Part shown: positions 22,562 through 31,700 of the stretch, piece by piece | Layout: every line of letters starts with the position of its first letter | How positions within the stretch are numbered: position 1 is the first letter of the stretch | Assembly (NCBI GenBank): GCA_026645875.1 | Contig: JAPKMQ010000002.1 | Span: 1 to 39,460, forward strand | Length of the DNA stretch: 39,460 nucleotides | Direction of reading: 5' to 3' | DNA from: Longilinea sp. | GTDB lineage: Bacteria > Chloroflexota > Anaerolineae > Anaerolineales > Anaerolineaceae | Made by a program: the position numbers and the translations under genes | The notes under the pieces: model-generated | The model's database searches: none | What the model saw: only the letters and a program-made list of their open reading frames with translations | What the model was told of the DNA's origin: nothing

Positions 22562-23643
22562 AAGCCCGCCCGATTGTTTTTCTGCTGGTGCTGGCAGGGC
22601 TGTTGAGCGGCTGCCAGGGCTCTGCCCCTCAGCCAGCGGCTCCAACCCCGGCAGAGCCAACCAGCACGCCCGACTCCGCCCCCGCGGTGGAACCCACGCC
22701 AGCCGAGGCCAGTTTACTCCATGCAGGCGAAGAGCCCCTCCGTTTCACCTTCCCCACCCCGGGCTCGCAACCGGTTTCGCTGTGGCGCCCGCCGCTCTAT
22801 GAAGTGCCCTGGGCGCTCAGCCAGAACGACCATTTTTACTTCAGCCGTCCCATTGCCGCCGACGAGATCAACTGGCCGCTGGCCGATTACCGCTACGGCG
22901 GCATTTTTGCCGACTCAGATATCGTTCACACCGGCATCGATATTGACGCCCCCACCGGGACCCCCATCCTGGCCGCCGCGGCCGGGAAGGTAACCTGGAC
23001 CGGGTACGGTTTATACAGCGGGGCGGGCAACGAAAGCGATCCCTACGGTCTGGCAGTGGTGATCCGCCATGATTTTGGGTACCAGGGACGCCAGCTTTAC
23101 ACGGTTTACGCGCACATGTCCGAGGTCAAGGCATACCTGGGGCAACGCGTCGAAGCTGGCGATACCATTGGCCTGGTGGGCGACACCGGGTTTACCACCG
23201 GCCCGCATTTGCACTTTGAAGTCCGCATTGAGACCAATTCATTTTATGCCTCCCGGAACCCTGAGCTGTGGCTGGCGCCCCCGCAGGGTTGGGGGGTGTT
23301 GACCGGGCGGGTGATGGATAGTCACGGGCTGCCAATCACCAAGCAGGAGATCAGTGTGTATTCCCCACGGAGCGGTCAGACCTGGTCGGTGCGCACCTAC
23401 GGCCCCACCTCGGTGGTACAGGATGATTACTACCGGGAGAACATGGTTCTGAGCGATTTACCGGCCGGTGATTATTACATTACCATCCAGATCGACAGCA
23501 CGCGCTATCGATCAAAGATCAGCATCAATCCCGGTGCGACCACTTTTTTCTCATTCTATGAGAAATACGGCTTTGACCTGGACCTGCCGGCCACACCTTC
23601 ACCCGATACATGGCTTGTCACACCGACCCCCGATTCTGATTAA
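22558..23643 (+). CDS. M23 family metallopeptidase lipoprotein
   Basis: A 361-residue lipoprotein. The signal ends at lipobox LLSGC (Cys near residue 19), followed by a Pro/Thr/Ala linker. The M23 (LytM/lysostaphin) domain, about 115-235, shows HTGIDIDAPTGTPILAA (metal His and Asp), YTVYAHMSEVKAYLGQRVEAGD and GPHLHFEVRI, with the HxH metal and catalytic pair complete. Most M23 enzymes cut peptidoglycan cross-bridges or regulate division amidases. The C-terminal ~115 residues look like a carboxypeptidase-regulatory-type beta domain (LTGRVMDSHGLPITKQEISVYS). ATG 22558 was chosen over the longer track ORF because it gives a clean lipoprotein signal and overlaps the upstream stop. Confidence 0.9.
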   Translation: MKARPIVFLLVLAGLLSGCQGSAPQPAAPTPAEPTSTPDSAPAVEPTPAEASLLHAGEEPLRFTFPTPGSQPVSLWRPPLYEVPWALSQNDHFYFSRPIAADEINWPLADYRYGGIFADSDIVHTGIDIDAPTGTPILAAAAGKVTWTGYGLYSGAGNESDPYGLAVVIRHDFGYQGRQLYTVYAHMSEVKAYLGQRVEAGDTIGLVGDTGFTTGPHLHFEVRIETNSFYASRNPELWLAPPQGWGVLTGRVMDSHGLPITKQEISVYSPRSGQTWSVRTYGPTSVVQDDYYRENMVLSDLPAGDYYITIQIDSTRYRSKISINPGATTFFSFYEKYGFDLDLPATPSPDTWLVTPTPDSD

Positions 23644-23678
23644 ACCCTTGACAATTCACCCATCCGAATTGAAAATAA

Positions 23679-23709
23679 ACATTCGGCCTGCGCGGCCGAA
23701 TGTATTTTT
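23679..23709 (+). terminator. Terminator between the M23 gene and the NBR1-Ig lipoprotein gene
   Basis: ACATTCGGCC / GGCCGAATGT, 10-base perfect stem, 5-base loop, followed by ATTTTTG. It ends only a dozen bases before the next ribosome binding site (GGAGGA), so the lipoprotein may depend on read-through. Confidence 0.75.
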
Positions 23710-23733
23710 GTACTGCAATTGGAGGAAATTCGC

Positions 23734-24408
23734 ATGTTCGCACTAAAAAAATTGGCCGGTCCGTTAGTTCTCATCGCAGCTGCTGTGATTCTGGCGGCCT
23801 GCGCCCCGGCCGCAACTCCCACCGCCGACCCCGCAGAAATTCGCACGCAGGTCGCCGGTACGGTTCAGGCTGGCCTCACCCAAACCGCTGCTGCCAAACC
23901 CACCAGCACGCCAACCAATACCCCTGAACCGACTGCCACGCCAACGCTCACTACACCCACATCCAACGTCACCAACACGCCCGCTGTAACGACCACCGCC
24001 ACCAAGCAGGCCGCCCCTGACCTCGCTGAAGTGATCGGCGTTTCGGCATCAGCCACTTTCTCCGCGGGCCAGGACTTTTCAGTAACCTGGACGGTTAAAA
24101 ATACCGGTAACAATACATGGAAAGCCAATTATCTGGTGCGCTGCTACACCACCGCGTATTGCTTCAACGGCCAGACCATCAGTTTTGGCAAAGAGGTGAA
24201 GCCTGGCGAAACCATTGACTTGACCATTCAGCTCAAAGCACCGTCCACCGCCGGTGATCACAACACCCTGTGGGTGCTCACCAATGCCGACGGCACCAAC
24301 TTTGGCCGCGGGCTGTCCTACAATTTCAAAGTCTCTGGAGCCGCCGCACCCACTGCCACTACCGCCCCCACCGCCGAACCGACTGCCACCGGCACTACGG
24401 CGCCGTAA
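23734..24408 (+). CDS. Lipoprotein with NBR1-type Ig-like domain
   Basis: A 224-residue lipoprotein. The signal peptide ends at lipobox LAAC (Cys near 22). A low-complexity Thr/Pro/Ala linker (TSTPTNTPEPTATPTLT) runs to about residue 90. The folded part, about 100-205, is an NBR1-like Ig domain with the typical FSVTWTVKNTGNNTWKANYLV and VKPGETIDLTIQLKAPSTAGDH. A second TP-rich tail closes it. In bacteria such domains occur mostly in exported proteins with undefined binding roles. The track starts at TTG 23719; the ATG at 23734 sits after GGAGGA and was chosen. Confidence 0.85.
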   Translation: MFALKKLAGPLVLIAAAVILAACAPAATPTADPAEIRTQVAGTVQAGLTQTAAAKPTSTPTNTPEPTATPTLTTPTSNVTNTPAVTTTATKQAAPDLAEVIGVSASATFSAGQDFSVTWTVKNTGNNTWKANYLVRCYTTAYCFNGQTISFGKEVKPGETIDLTIQLKAPSTAGDHNTLWVLTNADGTNFGRGLSYNFKVSGAAAPTATTAPTAEPTATGTTAP

Positions 24409-24430
24409 TCTGCTTTGCGGCAGCACGGAC

Positions 24431-25555
24431 ATGGACATCAAACAATGGATCAAAGCCGAGGCCAAGCGCCTCGGCTTTCCGTTTGCCGGCATAACCAGCC
24501 TCGATCCGCCACCGCACCTGGAGACTTTTGAAGCCTGGATTGCTTCCGGCATGCATGCCGGCATGGGCTATCTGGCGGCTCCGCTCAGCCAGCAAAAGCG
24601 CGCCGATCCACGTAGCATCTTTCCAGCAGCCAAATCTGTCCTCAGCCTGGCGATGCCTTACGCTGCATCTGGCCGTGTAGCGGTGGATCCCACCGCCGGA
24701 CGCGTGGCCTCCTACGCCTGGGGAACGGATTATCATGATGTCATCCCTGCGCGGCTCGCATTGCTGGCAGACCGGATTGAAGTACGGCTGGGTTGCCAGG
24801 TCACACGACGTGCCTACACCGACACTGGCCCCATCCTCGAGCGCGACCTGGCGCAGCGCGCCGGGCTTGGCTGGCAAGGTAAGAATACCTGTCTGATTAC
24901 CCCCCAATCTGGCTCCTACTTTTTTCTGGCCGAATTATTCCTGGACCTCAACCTGGAGCCGGATGTGTCGTTCCGGGCTGATCACTGCGGAACCTGCCGC
25001 CGTTGCATTGAAGCCTGCCCGACCGGCTGCATCCGCGAGGACCGCACGCTCGATTCATCGCGGTGTATTTCCTATCAGACCATTGAAAATAAAGGGCCCA
25101 TCCCGCATTTTCTCCGGCCGCAGTTGGGGAACTGGATCTTCGGCTGCGATATTTGCCAGCAGGTTTGCCCCTGGAACCGTTTCGCCCTCACCAACCCTAT
25201 TGAGGATGCCTTTCAGGCGCGCCCCGATGTGGCCGCGCCCGTGCTTTTGGACGAACTGCGCCTGGACGCACGCGGGTTTAATCTAAAATTCCACCTCAGC
25301 CCGGTCCGGCGAACCAAACGCCGCGGCTACCTGCGCAACGTATGCATCGCGCTGGGCAACGCAGGCGACGCTGCCGCCGCGCCAGCCCTGCTGGATCTCC
25401 TCAAAACAGAGCCGGAAGGCCTCATCCGCGGTGCGGCTGCCTGGGCTGCCAACCGGTTGGATCCGCAGACTGCCATTCCCATTTTGGAACAGGCCGCAGG
25501 CAGCGACTCCGACGCGCTCGTCCGCGAGGATATCCGGATCACGCTGGGCGGCTGA
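24431..25555 (+). CDS. queG: Epoxyqueuosine reductase QueG
   Basis: A 374-residue cobalamin-dependent iron-sulfur enzyme making queuosine from epoxyqueuosine in tRNA anticodon position 34. The N-terminal domain has KADPRSIFPAAKSVLSLAMPY-type residues; the active-site region YTDTGPILERDLAQRAGLGWQGKNT is near 125-150. Two [4Fe-4S] ferredoxin motifs follow, CGTCRRCIEACPTGCI (about 190) and CDICQQVCPWN (about 240). The C-terminal ~80 residues look like HEAT repeats. The ORF-track start lies inside the previous gene; ATG 24431 gives MDIKQWIKAEAKRLGF, the usual QueG start, though no strong ribosome binding site precedes it. It follows the lipoprotein by 22 bases, an apparently unrelated neighbour. 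Confidence 0.95.
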   Translation: MDIKQWIKAEAKRLGFPFAGITSLDPPPHLETFEAWIASGMHAGMGYLAAPLSQQKRADPRSIFPAAKSVLSLAMPYAASGRVAVDPTAGRVASYAWGTDYHDVIPARLALLADRIEVRLGCQVTRRAYTDTGPILERDLAQRAGLGWQGKNTCLITPQSGSYFFLAELFLDLNLEPDVSFRADHCGTCRRCIEACPTGCIREDRTLDSSRCISYQTIENKGPIPHFLRPQLGNWIFGCDICQQVCPWNRFALTNPIEDAFQARPDVAAPVLLDELRLDARGFNLKFHLSPVRRTKRRGYLRNVCIALGNAGDAAAAPALLDLLKTEPEGLIRGAAAWAANRLDPQTAIPILEQAAGSDSDALVREDIRITLGG

Positions 25556-25558
25556 TTC

Positions 25559-25595
25559 TCAAGGCAGCCATCATGGGTGCCATCAAGGCAGCCAT
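25559..25595. repeat. Short direct repeat at the convergent queG / propeller gene ends
   Basis: TCAAGGCAGCCAT occurs at 25559-25571 and 25583-25595, offset by 24 bases. The second copy contains the stop of the minus-strand gene (TGA at 25583-25585), so the last codons of that gene look locally duplicated. No terminator hairpin was seen here. Confidence 0.6.
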
Positions 25596-26929
25596 TGCGG
25601 CCAGGCGGCATCCTCCGCCACCGGCGAAATCGATCCATCGTCCTGGTTCCAGAGCATCACCTGCGGCCTGGATTGCGACGATTCAAGCTGCAACCGTTGA
25701 AAAACCAGCCATCCGCCGGCCGGGTCCCATGCGTAGGCGGCAAACGAAGCCCTGGGGTCGTCGGTGATCGGCAAAACGCCGCTGCCGTCCAACTGCACCA
25801 GCCAGAGCTGTTTGTTCTGCGCCCCCGCCAGCGGCCGCAGCGCCATTACCAGCGTTTGACCATCCGGCGAAAATATAGGCCGGCTGACATCCACATCTCC
25901 CAGGTCGGCTGCCTCCAACAACGTGATCTCACCTGAGCCCAAATCGGCTTGGTAGATGCGCACGAAGGGCAATCCGGCTTCGCTGCTTTCAGCTCGGGTG
26001 AATAACAATTTTTGCTCGTCCGGCGACCACGCCCCGACTGCCTGCTGGTTGGTGGGGATGAGTATCACACGGTCGTCCTGTAAATCCAATACGCGGATCT
26101 CGGCGAATTCGGGATCGTAGAATTGCAGATATTGCCCGTGCGGAGACCAATCCGGCTCGATGCCCGTGATCGTCCGATCGGCGTACAGCGGTTCGCTCTT
26201 TCCGCTGGTCAGGTCGAACATCCAGATTTCACCCAGCGGAGCACTCGGCGTGCGCCGCGAAAAAGTGATCACGGTTTCGTCCGGGGCCACCGCGGGTTGC
26301 AAACAGGCATCTGAGCCGCAATCCAGCAGGCGTTGGGCGCCGCTTCCATCGCGGTGAATCACCCACAAATCCGCCCCGCCCTGCTCGTTTTGCACGCTGT
26401 AAACAATGTGCTCGCCGCCCGGATACGCTGCAAAATCCTGGACCCTTCCGCCAGTATCAGTCACTGCAACCGGCTGGCTTTGCGTTCCATCGGCAAGCCA
26501 GATTTCCGGGCGGCTGGCCGCCTCTCCAAGATAAACGATGCTGGCTGCCCGCGGCGTGAAAGGCCAGCTCAAGTTGTCTCTCAAAATCCGCCCAAACGAG
26601 TCAGAAGCGCCCCGCTGCAAGCGCACGGAGTAAACCTGGCCGGGCTGTAACGCCCCGGCGGGCCAAAAAACGGCGCGGTTGTACTCCCACCGCCAGTTCC
26701 CCGGCACCTCCGGCTCCACCGACAGGTACGGTTCCACCTTTTCCTTTGCGACGGCCTGCTGAAAATCAAGGATCAGCGGGCCCAAAACGCCCGGCTGGTC
26801 GCCGGCGGGCAGCACGAAGTCCGGTGCGGGCATACCGGCGTACTTGCGCACGCCAAGCACGGTGCCCAGCACCACGGTGATGCCGGTGAGCAGCAGGATG
26901 ATCTTTCGGCGGACGTTCAAAGGGGACAT
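25583..26929 (-). CDS. Membrane-anchored Ig-like plus TolB-type propeller protein
   Basis: A 448-residue protein with one N-terminal helix (IILLLTGITVVLGTVLGV). Residues about 35-130 look like a bacterial Ig-like (SbsA/Big_5-type) domain, with LILDFQQAVAKEKVEPYLSV and ALQPGQVYSVRLQRGASDSFG. Residues about 135-445 are PD40/TolB-like blades (YPGGEHIVYSVQNEQGGADLW, VAPDETVITFSRR, WSPHGQYLQFYDPE, WSPDEQKLLFTR, FSPDGQTLVMALRP). It resembles the propeller of the 20645-22561 gene in architecture but not in its C-terminal domain. Ligand unknown. It lies just downstream of the terminator of the LysM gene on the same strand, and no clear promoter was found. Confidence 0.8.
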   Translation of the reverse strand: MSPLNVRRKIILLLTGITVVLGTVLGVRKYAGMPAPDFVLPAGDQPGVLGPLILDFQQAVAKEKVEPYLSVEPEVPGNWRWEYNRAVFWPAGALQPGQVYSVRLQRGASDSFGRILRDNLSWPFTPRAASIVYLGEAASRPEIWLADGTQSQPVAVTDTGGRVQDFAAYPGGEHIVYSVQNEQGGADLWVIHRDGSGAQRLLDCGSDACLQPAVAPDETVITFSRRTPSAPLGEIWMFDLTSGKSEPLYADRTITGIEPDWSPHGQYLQFYDPEFAEIRVLDLQDDRVILIPTNQQAVGAWSPDEQKLLFTRAESSEAGLPFVRIYQADLGSGEITLLEAADLGDVDVSRPIFSPDGQTLVMALRPLAGAQNKQLWLVQLDGSGVLPITDDPRASFAAYAWDPAGGWLVFQRLQLESSQSRPQVMLWNQDDGSISPVAEDAAWPQWLP

Positions 26930-26967
26930 TGCCTGAGGTCAGGTAGTTCTCAGCCAGGAGGGCTCTT

Positions 26968-27002
26968 TTTAAAACCCCCGCTTCCACTTACGGAAGCGGG
27001 GG
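26968..27002 (-). terminator. Terminator of the minus-strand LysM gene
   Basis: CCCCCGCTTCC / GGAAGCGGGGG, 11-base perfect stem, 6-base loop. On the minus strand it is followed by TTTTAAAAAG. It separates the LysM gene from the propeller gene downstream. Confidence 0.85.
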
Positions 27003-27027
27003 CGGATGGAAACGCGAAATCCGTTGG

Positions 27028-27777
27028 TTAGGGAACGGTAGCTGTAAGCACAGGGACCGTCGGGGCCAGCGTTGCCGTGGATTGCGTGCCGCGGAAGGCC
27101 GGCGTGGACGTTGGCGCGCGTGTCGGCGTGGGCGTGACGATGTTCACGCGCACCTTCAGCACCGTACCGGCATAAATGGTGACACCGTCGGTAATAATCG
27201 TTTTGTTATCGAAGACGATGATCTCAACCGTCGAATTGAACTTGGAGGCGATGCTCTGCAGCGTGTCGCCGGTGATGACGGTGTAGTTGATCGTCCCACG
27301 GAAACCTTCGGGCAGCGGCGTGGCCGTCGGAAGCTCGGTATCCGGAGCCGGGATGATTAAAACCGTTTCATTGGGTTTAATCAGGGCGCAGTCGGTATCC
27401 GGATTCAGCGCGATCAGCACGTCCAGGAGCACATTGAATTTCTGCGCAATGCTCCAGCAAGTATCACCTTCCTGCACGGTGTATTCAAACGGCCCGCTGA
27501 CCGTCGGCGTCAACGTGATTGTTGGCGTTTCGGTGATGGTCGGCGTGAGGGTGAGGGTTGCGGTTGGCGTTTCGGGGGTGGGTGTCGCGGTCGATGTGGC
27601 GGTCGGGGTTGCCGTAGCAAACAGCGCTGGCTTGTTGGGACCGGTCAGCCACGCCACTACCAGAATGACACCGACAGCCACCAAAATGACGGCCAGCCCT
27701 CCAATGAGGAATGGCATCATTTGCTGCCTTTTTTTGTATGTATCAAAAACGCTTTGCGGTGTATTTTTTCCACTCAT
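27028..27777 (-). CDS. Single-pass membrane protein with two LysM domains
   Basis: A 249-residue protein. A short cytoplasmic N-terminus is followed by one helix (PFLIGGLAVILVAVGVILVVAWL, about 21-43). A Thr-rich linker (TATPTATSTATPTPETPTAT) leads to LysM 1 (about 98-145, YTVQEGDTCWSIAQKFNVLLDVLIALNP) and LysM 2 (about 165-212, YTVITGDTLQSIASKFNSTVEIIVF). It ends in a second TP-rich tail. LysM domains bind GlcNAc-containing polymers such as peptidoglycan, so this is probably a wall-binding anchor. CAGGAAAC precedes the ATG. It is divergent from the STAS gene. Confidence 0.88.
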   Translation of the reverse strand: MSGKNTPQSVFDTYKKRQQMMPFLIGGLAVILVAVGVILVVAWLTGPNKPALFATATPTATSTATPTPETPTATLTLTPTITETPTITLTPTVSGPFEYTVQEGDTCWSIAQKFNVLLDVLIALNPDTDCALIKPNETVLIIPAPDTELPTATPLPEGFRGTINYTVITGDTLQSIASKFNSTVEIIVFDNKTIITDGVTIYAGTVLKVRVNIVTPTPTRAPTSTPAFRGTQSTATLAPTVPVLTATVP

Positions 27778-27904
27778 GATTGGTGTTTCCTGTGTTGGTT
27801 AGGTTTGGTTCCTGGTCGACACAACGTCTGGATTCAAGAATACAAACTCTTGACCGTGAATTGCTGAAAATCAGCTTGTCTTTGAGTTTACCATGAATCA
27901 GGCA

Positions 27905-27913
27905 TGATATAAT
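27905..27913 (+). promoter_or_regulatory. Extended -10 promoter of the partner-switching operon
   Basis: TGATATAAT, a perfect TATAAT with TG one base upstream, 48 bases before the STAS start. No good -35 at 16-18 bases. Confidence 0.6.
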
Positions 27914-27961
27914 CACCTTATCTGTCAACCCTTATCAAACATCCTTCTTCGGAGGAATTCG

Positions 27962-28297
27962 ATGGAAATTACGCATACCCAGTTTAAACATTGCGATGTT
28001 GTCAAAGTCACCGGCCGCGTGGACAGTTCAACCGCGCCGTTGTTGTCTGAAGCATTGACGAAGATCACGGAAGCGGGACGTTACCGGGTAGTGGTTGACA
28101 TGGTCGGATTGGATTTCATCTCCAGCGCTGGCCTGCGCGCGCTCATCAGTACGCAAAAGACCTGCCGCCGATATAACCGGGGCGAAATTGTGCTTTCCGG
28201 CGTTCCGGCGAATATCGCCGCCACGTTGGATCTGGCCGGTTTCACGCCGCTGTTCAAGATATTCGCGGATGCAACCTCGGCCGTTGGAAATTTCTAG
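27962..28297 (+). CDS. STAS-domain anti-anti-sigma factor
   Basis: A 111-residue single STAS domain protein of the SpoIIAA/RsbV type. The phosphorylation-site region DFISSAGLRALISTQK near residues 55-70 has the conserved Ser. In known systems the unphosphorylated form binds the anti-sigma kinase and frees the target. CGGAGGAATTCG supplies a strong ribosome binding site. It is followed after 20 bases by an RsbW-like ATPase and then a SpoIIE phosphatase, giving a complete antagonist/kinase/phosphatase set. No sigma factor gene is adjacent, so the final target is unknown. Confidence 0.93.
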   Translation: MEITHTQFKHCDVVKVTGRVDSSTAPLLSEALTKITEAGRYRVVVDMVGLDFISSAGLRALISTQKTCRRYNRGEIVLSGVPANIAATLDLAGFTPLFKIFADATSAVGNF

Positions 28298-28317
28298 ACG
28301 GCGACGAGTTCACCTGG

Positions 28318-28734
28318 ATGACAACGCTCACCTTTTCTGGGCGGTTCGACAGTCTGCCGATGATCGCGGATTTTGTTCGGATGTCGGCCCAAGAAGCCGG
28401 GTTAAGTTCGTTTCAGATTTACGCCGTCGAAACGGCGGTGGATGAGGCCTGCGCCAACATCATCGAACATGCTTACGGCGGCGAAGGCAAAGGCGATATC
28501 GAGTGTAGCTGCACGATCACTAAAAAGGGGTTGACCATTATCCTGCGCGATACGGGCCGCCCCTTCAATCCAAAAAACATCAAAAATCCAGATTTAAATT
28601 CGTCCCTGGAAGAGCGGTCTGACCACGGCCTGGGGCTCTACTTTATTCGTCAGTGGATGGATGATGTGGATTTTGAATTTAAACCCGGTAGCAACACGTT
28701 GACGATGTCCAAGTTCAAGGAAAAACAATCCTGA
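28318..28734 (+). CDS. RsbW/SpoIIAB-like anti-sigma regulatory ATPase
   Basis: A 138-residue GHKL-fold protein (HATPase_c_2 type). The N-box is TAVDEACANIIEHAYGG near residues 40-56, the G1 box LRDTGRPFNP near 76-85, and the G2 box HGLGLYFIRQWMDD near 103-116. Family members phosphorylate the STAS partner and sequester a sigma factor or another output protein. The catalytic Glu and metal-binding Asn in the N-box are present. The stop overlaps the next ATG (TGATG), so it is translationally coupled with the phosphatase. Confidence 0.92.
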   Translation: MTTLTFSGRFDSLPMIADFVRMSAQEAGLSSFQIYAVETAVDEACANIIEHAYGGEGKGDIECSCTITKKGLTIILRDTGRPFNPKNIKNPDLNSSLEERSDHGLGLYFIRQWMDDVDFEFKPGSNTLTMSKFKEKQS

Positions 28735-31700
28735 TGGTTTCCCCCGGGTTGGCTGCTGTTCCGGAGTGGAAACAGTTTCTTCACCTGGGCGAATCGCTCC
28801 TGGCTCAGCCCAATACGGCTGCGCAATGCGCCCTGATCGCCGAAACTGTCGAACGATTGCTCGGCGCACAGGCGGTTGTGTGGCTGTCGGATGCGCATTA
28901 TCCCCTCCCCAACGAGCCCGATGTCTTGCTCATCCCGTCGCCAGACGCGCCTGAGATCGTCAGGCAGGTGTACGATGACCACTATGCGGGCAGCGGGACG
29001 GCCAACGGCGGCCACCGTGCCGGGGGTAATCCTCCCCGCGAACTGTCCCTGCCAATCATTTCCCAGGGCAGCCTGCTGGGTGTACTGGCCGCGCGCCGCG
29101 AAAAAGGCCCGGCATTCCGTAAGGAAGAGATCAGCTTCCTGGAAGGCCTGGTCGCTCATGCGGCCAGCTCTCTGCAAATCTTCCGCCAGGTATCACTAAA
29201 AAATTGGCGTTCCGATCAACTCACCCTGGTACGTTCGGTAGCTGCGCAAATTGCCAACGTGACCGATCTCAACGAGCTGTGCCTGCGCGTCACCGAACTG
29301 ATTCAAAAGACCTTTTCGTATTACTACGTCGCCATTTTCACGCTGGATGCCAGCGGCGATTTCCTGCAATTTCGCGCCAGCGCTACGCAAGCCCAGGAAA
29401 ACCGCCAGACCGTCCTCAATGCCCGGGTCGGCGAGGGTATCATCGGGTACACCGTGCAGGCCGGAGAGGAGTATTACGTTCCAAATGTCCATCAGGATCC
29501 TCACTATCGATTCATTGATTCGTTGCCCGAGACCCAATCGGAGGTTGCCTTCCCACTGAGGATCGATCAGCGGGTCCTGGGCGTCCTGGATATTCAGAGC
29601 GACCAGCCTGACGCGTTTCACGAACTCGATCGGACGGTGCTGCGCGCTCTGGCGGATAATATCGCCACCGCGGTGGATGGCGCGCGCCTGTACTCGGATG
29701 TGCAGCGCCGCGCCGAGCAAATCTCAGCCGTAATTGATATCACCCATGCCCTCACTTCCATTCTGGATCTGGATACACTGCTGGAAACGGTGGTCGAAAC
29801 CATTCAAAAGCGGTTTGGCTACCCCTTTGTCCATCTGTATTCGGTCCATCCGGGCCGGCGGTTGATCTTTTACTGGGCAGGCAGCGGCCCGCGAAGCAAC
29901 GTTTTGCGCGAACAGCAAAACCAGGTTTCGCTGGATGATCCGGTCGGGATCATTCCGTGGGTGGCACGCACCGGCAAGGTCTTGTTGGCCAACGACGTCC
30001 AAAAAGAACCGCTTTACCGTTCCTCCGAATTGCCGCCCTTTGACATCTGCTCGGAAGTCGCGCTTCCGCTTTCCTACGGCGGCGAAACGCAAGCCATCCT
30101 GGATATTCAAAGCACTGCGTGCAACGCCTTTGACGAAAAGGATGTGTCCATCCTCGAGGCGCTGTCCGCGTCCATCGCCATCGCGCTGCGAAATGCGTCC
30201 CTGTACCGCTCTGAACAATGGCGCCGCCAGGTTGCCGACAGCTTCCGCGATGTGGCCAATCTGCTTAACGCGGATGTCGGGCTGGATGAATTGCTCAACA
30301 GCATCCTGCTGGAGTTGGAGAAGAACCTGCCCTGCAACGCTTCGGCCATCTGGCTTTACGAGGAGGATCCACGCGATCAGGGGCCGGGCGACCGCCTGAG
30401 ACTTGCCTATGCGCATGGCTTCACGCTTGAAAACATGCAACACATTCGGCAGGAGAACCCTACCATCAACCAGTCGTTGGAGGCCGCGCTTGAAAGCCCC
30501 GAGCCGATCATCCGCCGCCCCAGCGATCCGTTGGGTCCACTGGGCGCGGTGATGAACTTTGCTCCGGAATATTCCTCGATTACCGCACCCCTCATGGCAG
30601 GCGACCAGCCTTTGGGGGTACTTACGCTTGCCCATTCCACCTACGGGCGGTATGGCTCGGAAGCCCGCGCCATGACGGCCACCTTCGCCAGCTATGCCTC
30701 GTCGGCCATTCAAAATGCGCGCCTGTTCGCCGACGCGCAAGAGCAAGCCTGGGTATCCACCGTTCTGCTGCAGGTGGCCGAAGCCTGCCAGGCGCTGAAC
30801 ACGGTGGACGACCTGCTCGAAACCATGACGCGTCTTACCCCCCTCCTGGTGGGTATTAAGAATTGTGCCATCTTCCTCTTTGACTCCAATCGGCAGGCTT
30901 TCATCCTGAAAAACCTGTTCGGGATTGAGGGCCTCGAAAAGAACGTTACACCATTTTATGAATCGGAAGCTCCCGGTTTTCAGCAATTGCGCCTGACCCA
31001 GGCCCCGGTTTTTATCACAGACGCGAACACCGAACTGCTGCTGCCCGAAGCCGCCACTGGCGAAGGCGGAACGCTCGTGCTGATTCCGCTGATGACCCGC
31101 CAGGAAATCACCGGCGCGATGCTGGTGGGGCACCAGAACGACGACCTTCCAGGGTTCCACCAGTTCTTCAACCAGCAGACCCTGGCCATCCTGCAGGGCA
31201 TTGCCCACCAGACGGCCGTTGCCGTCGAAAACATTCAGTTGCTGGAGGTCCGCCAGGAGGAAGCCTACGTCACGGCAGTTCTGCTGCAGGTGGCTCAGGC
31301 GGTCGTCAGCCAGAACAACCTGACCGACATCCTGGATACCATTGGCCACCTGATGCCTATCCTGGTCGGCATCGACGCATGCATCATCTACCTGTGGGAC
31401 CGGGAACGCAAGCGGCTCGTCGCGGCGCAGGCTTTCACCGGCCAACGCCCATTGGACCAGCAGGTGATGGGTCAATCTTACGCCGCTGGTGAATTCGCGC
31501 TGCTGGATCAGACGGTCCAGACGGACTCGCCCTCCGCTTGCCGGCTTCCCGATCCAGCTTTTCCACCTACCGAATGGAATAACCTGCCCTGCCTATCGCC
31601 GGGCGAAATGCCAACTCCGGTGCAATCCGCCAACGGCGCCTGGGCATTGGGCTTTCCGCTTTCGGTCAAGGGCGAAGTTTACGGCGTGATGCTCACCCAG

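Noticed and set aside
29724-31475. 583-residue minus-strand ORF.
   Set aside because: Shadow of the multi-GAF phosphatase: no recognisable motifs, no ribosome binding site, and the plus frame carries clear domains.
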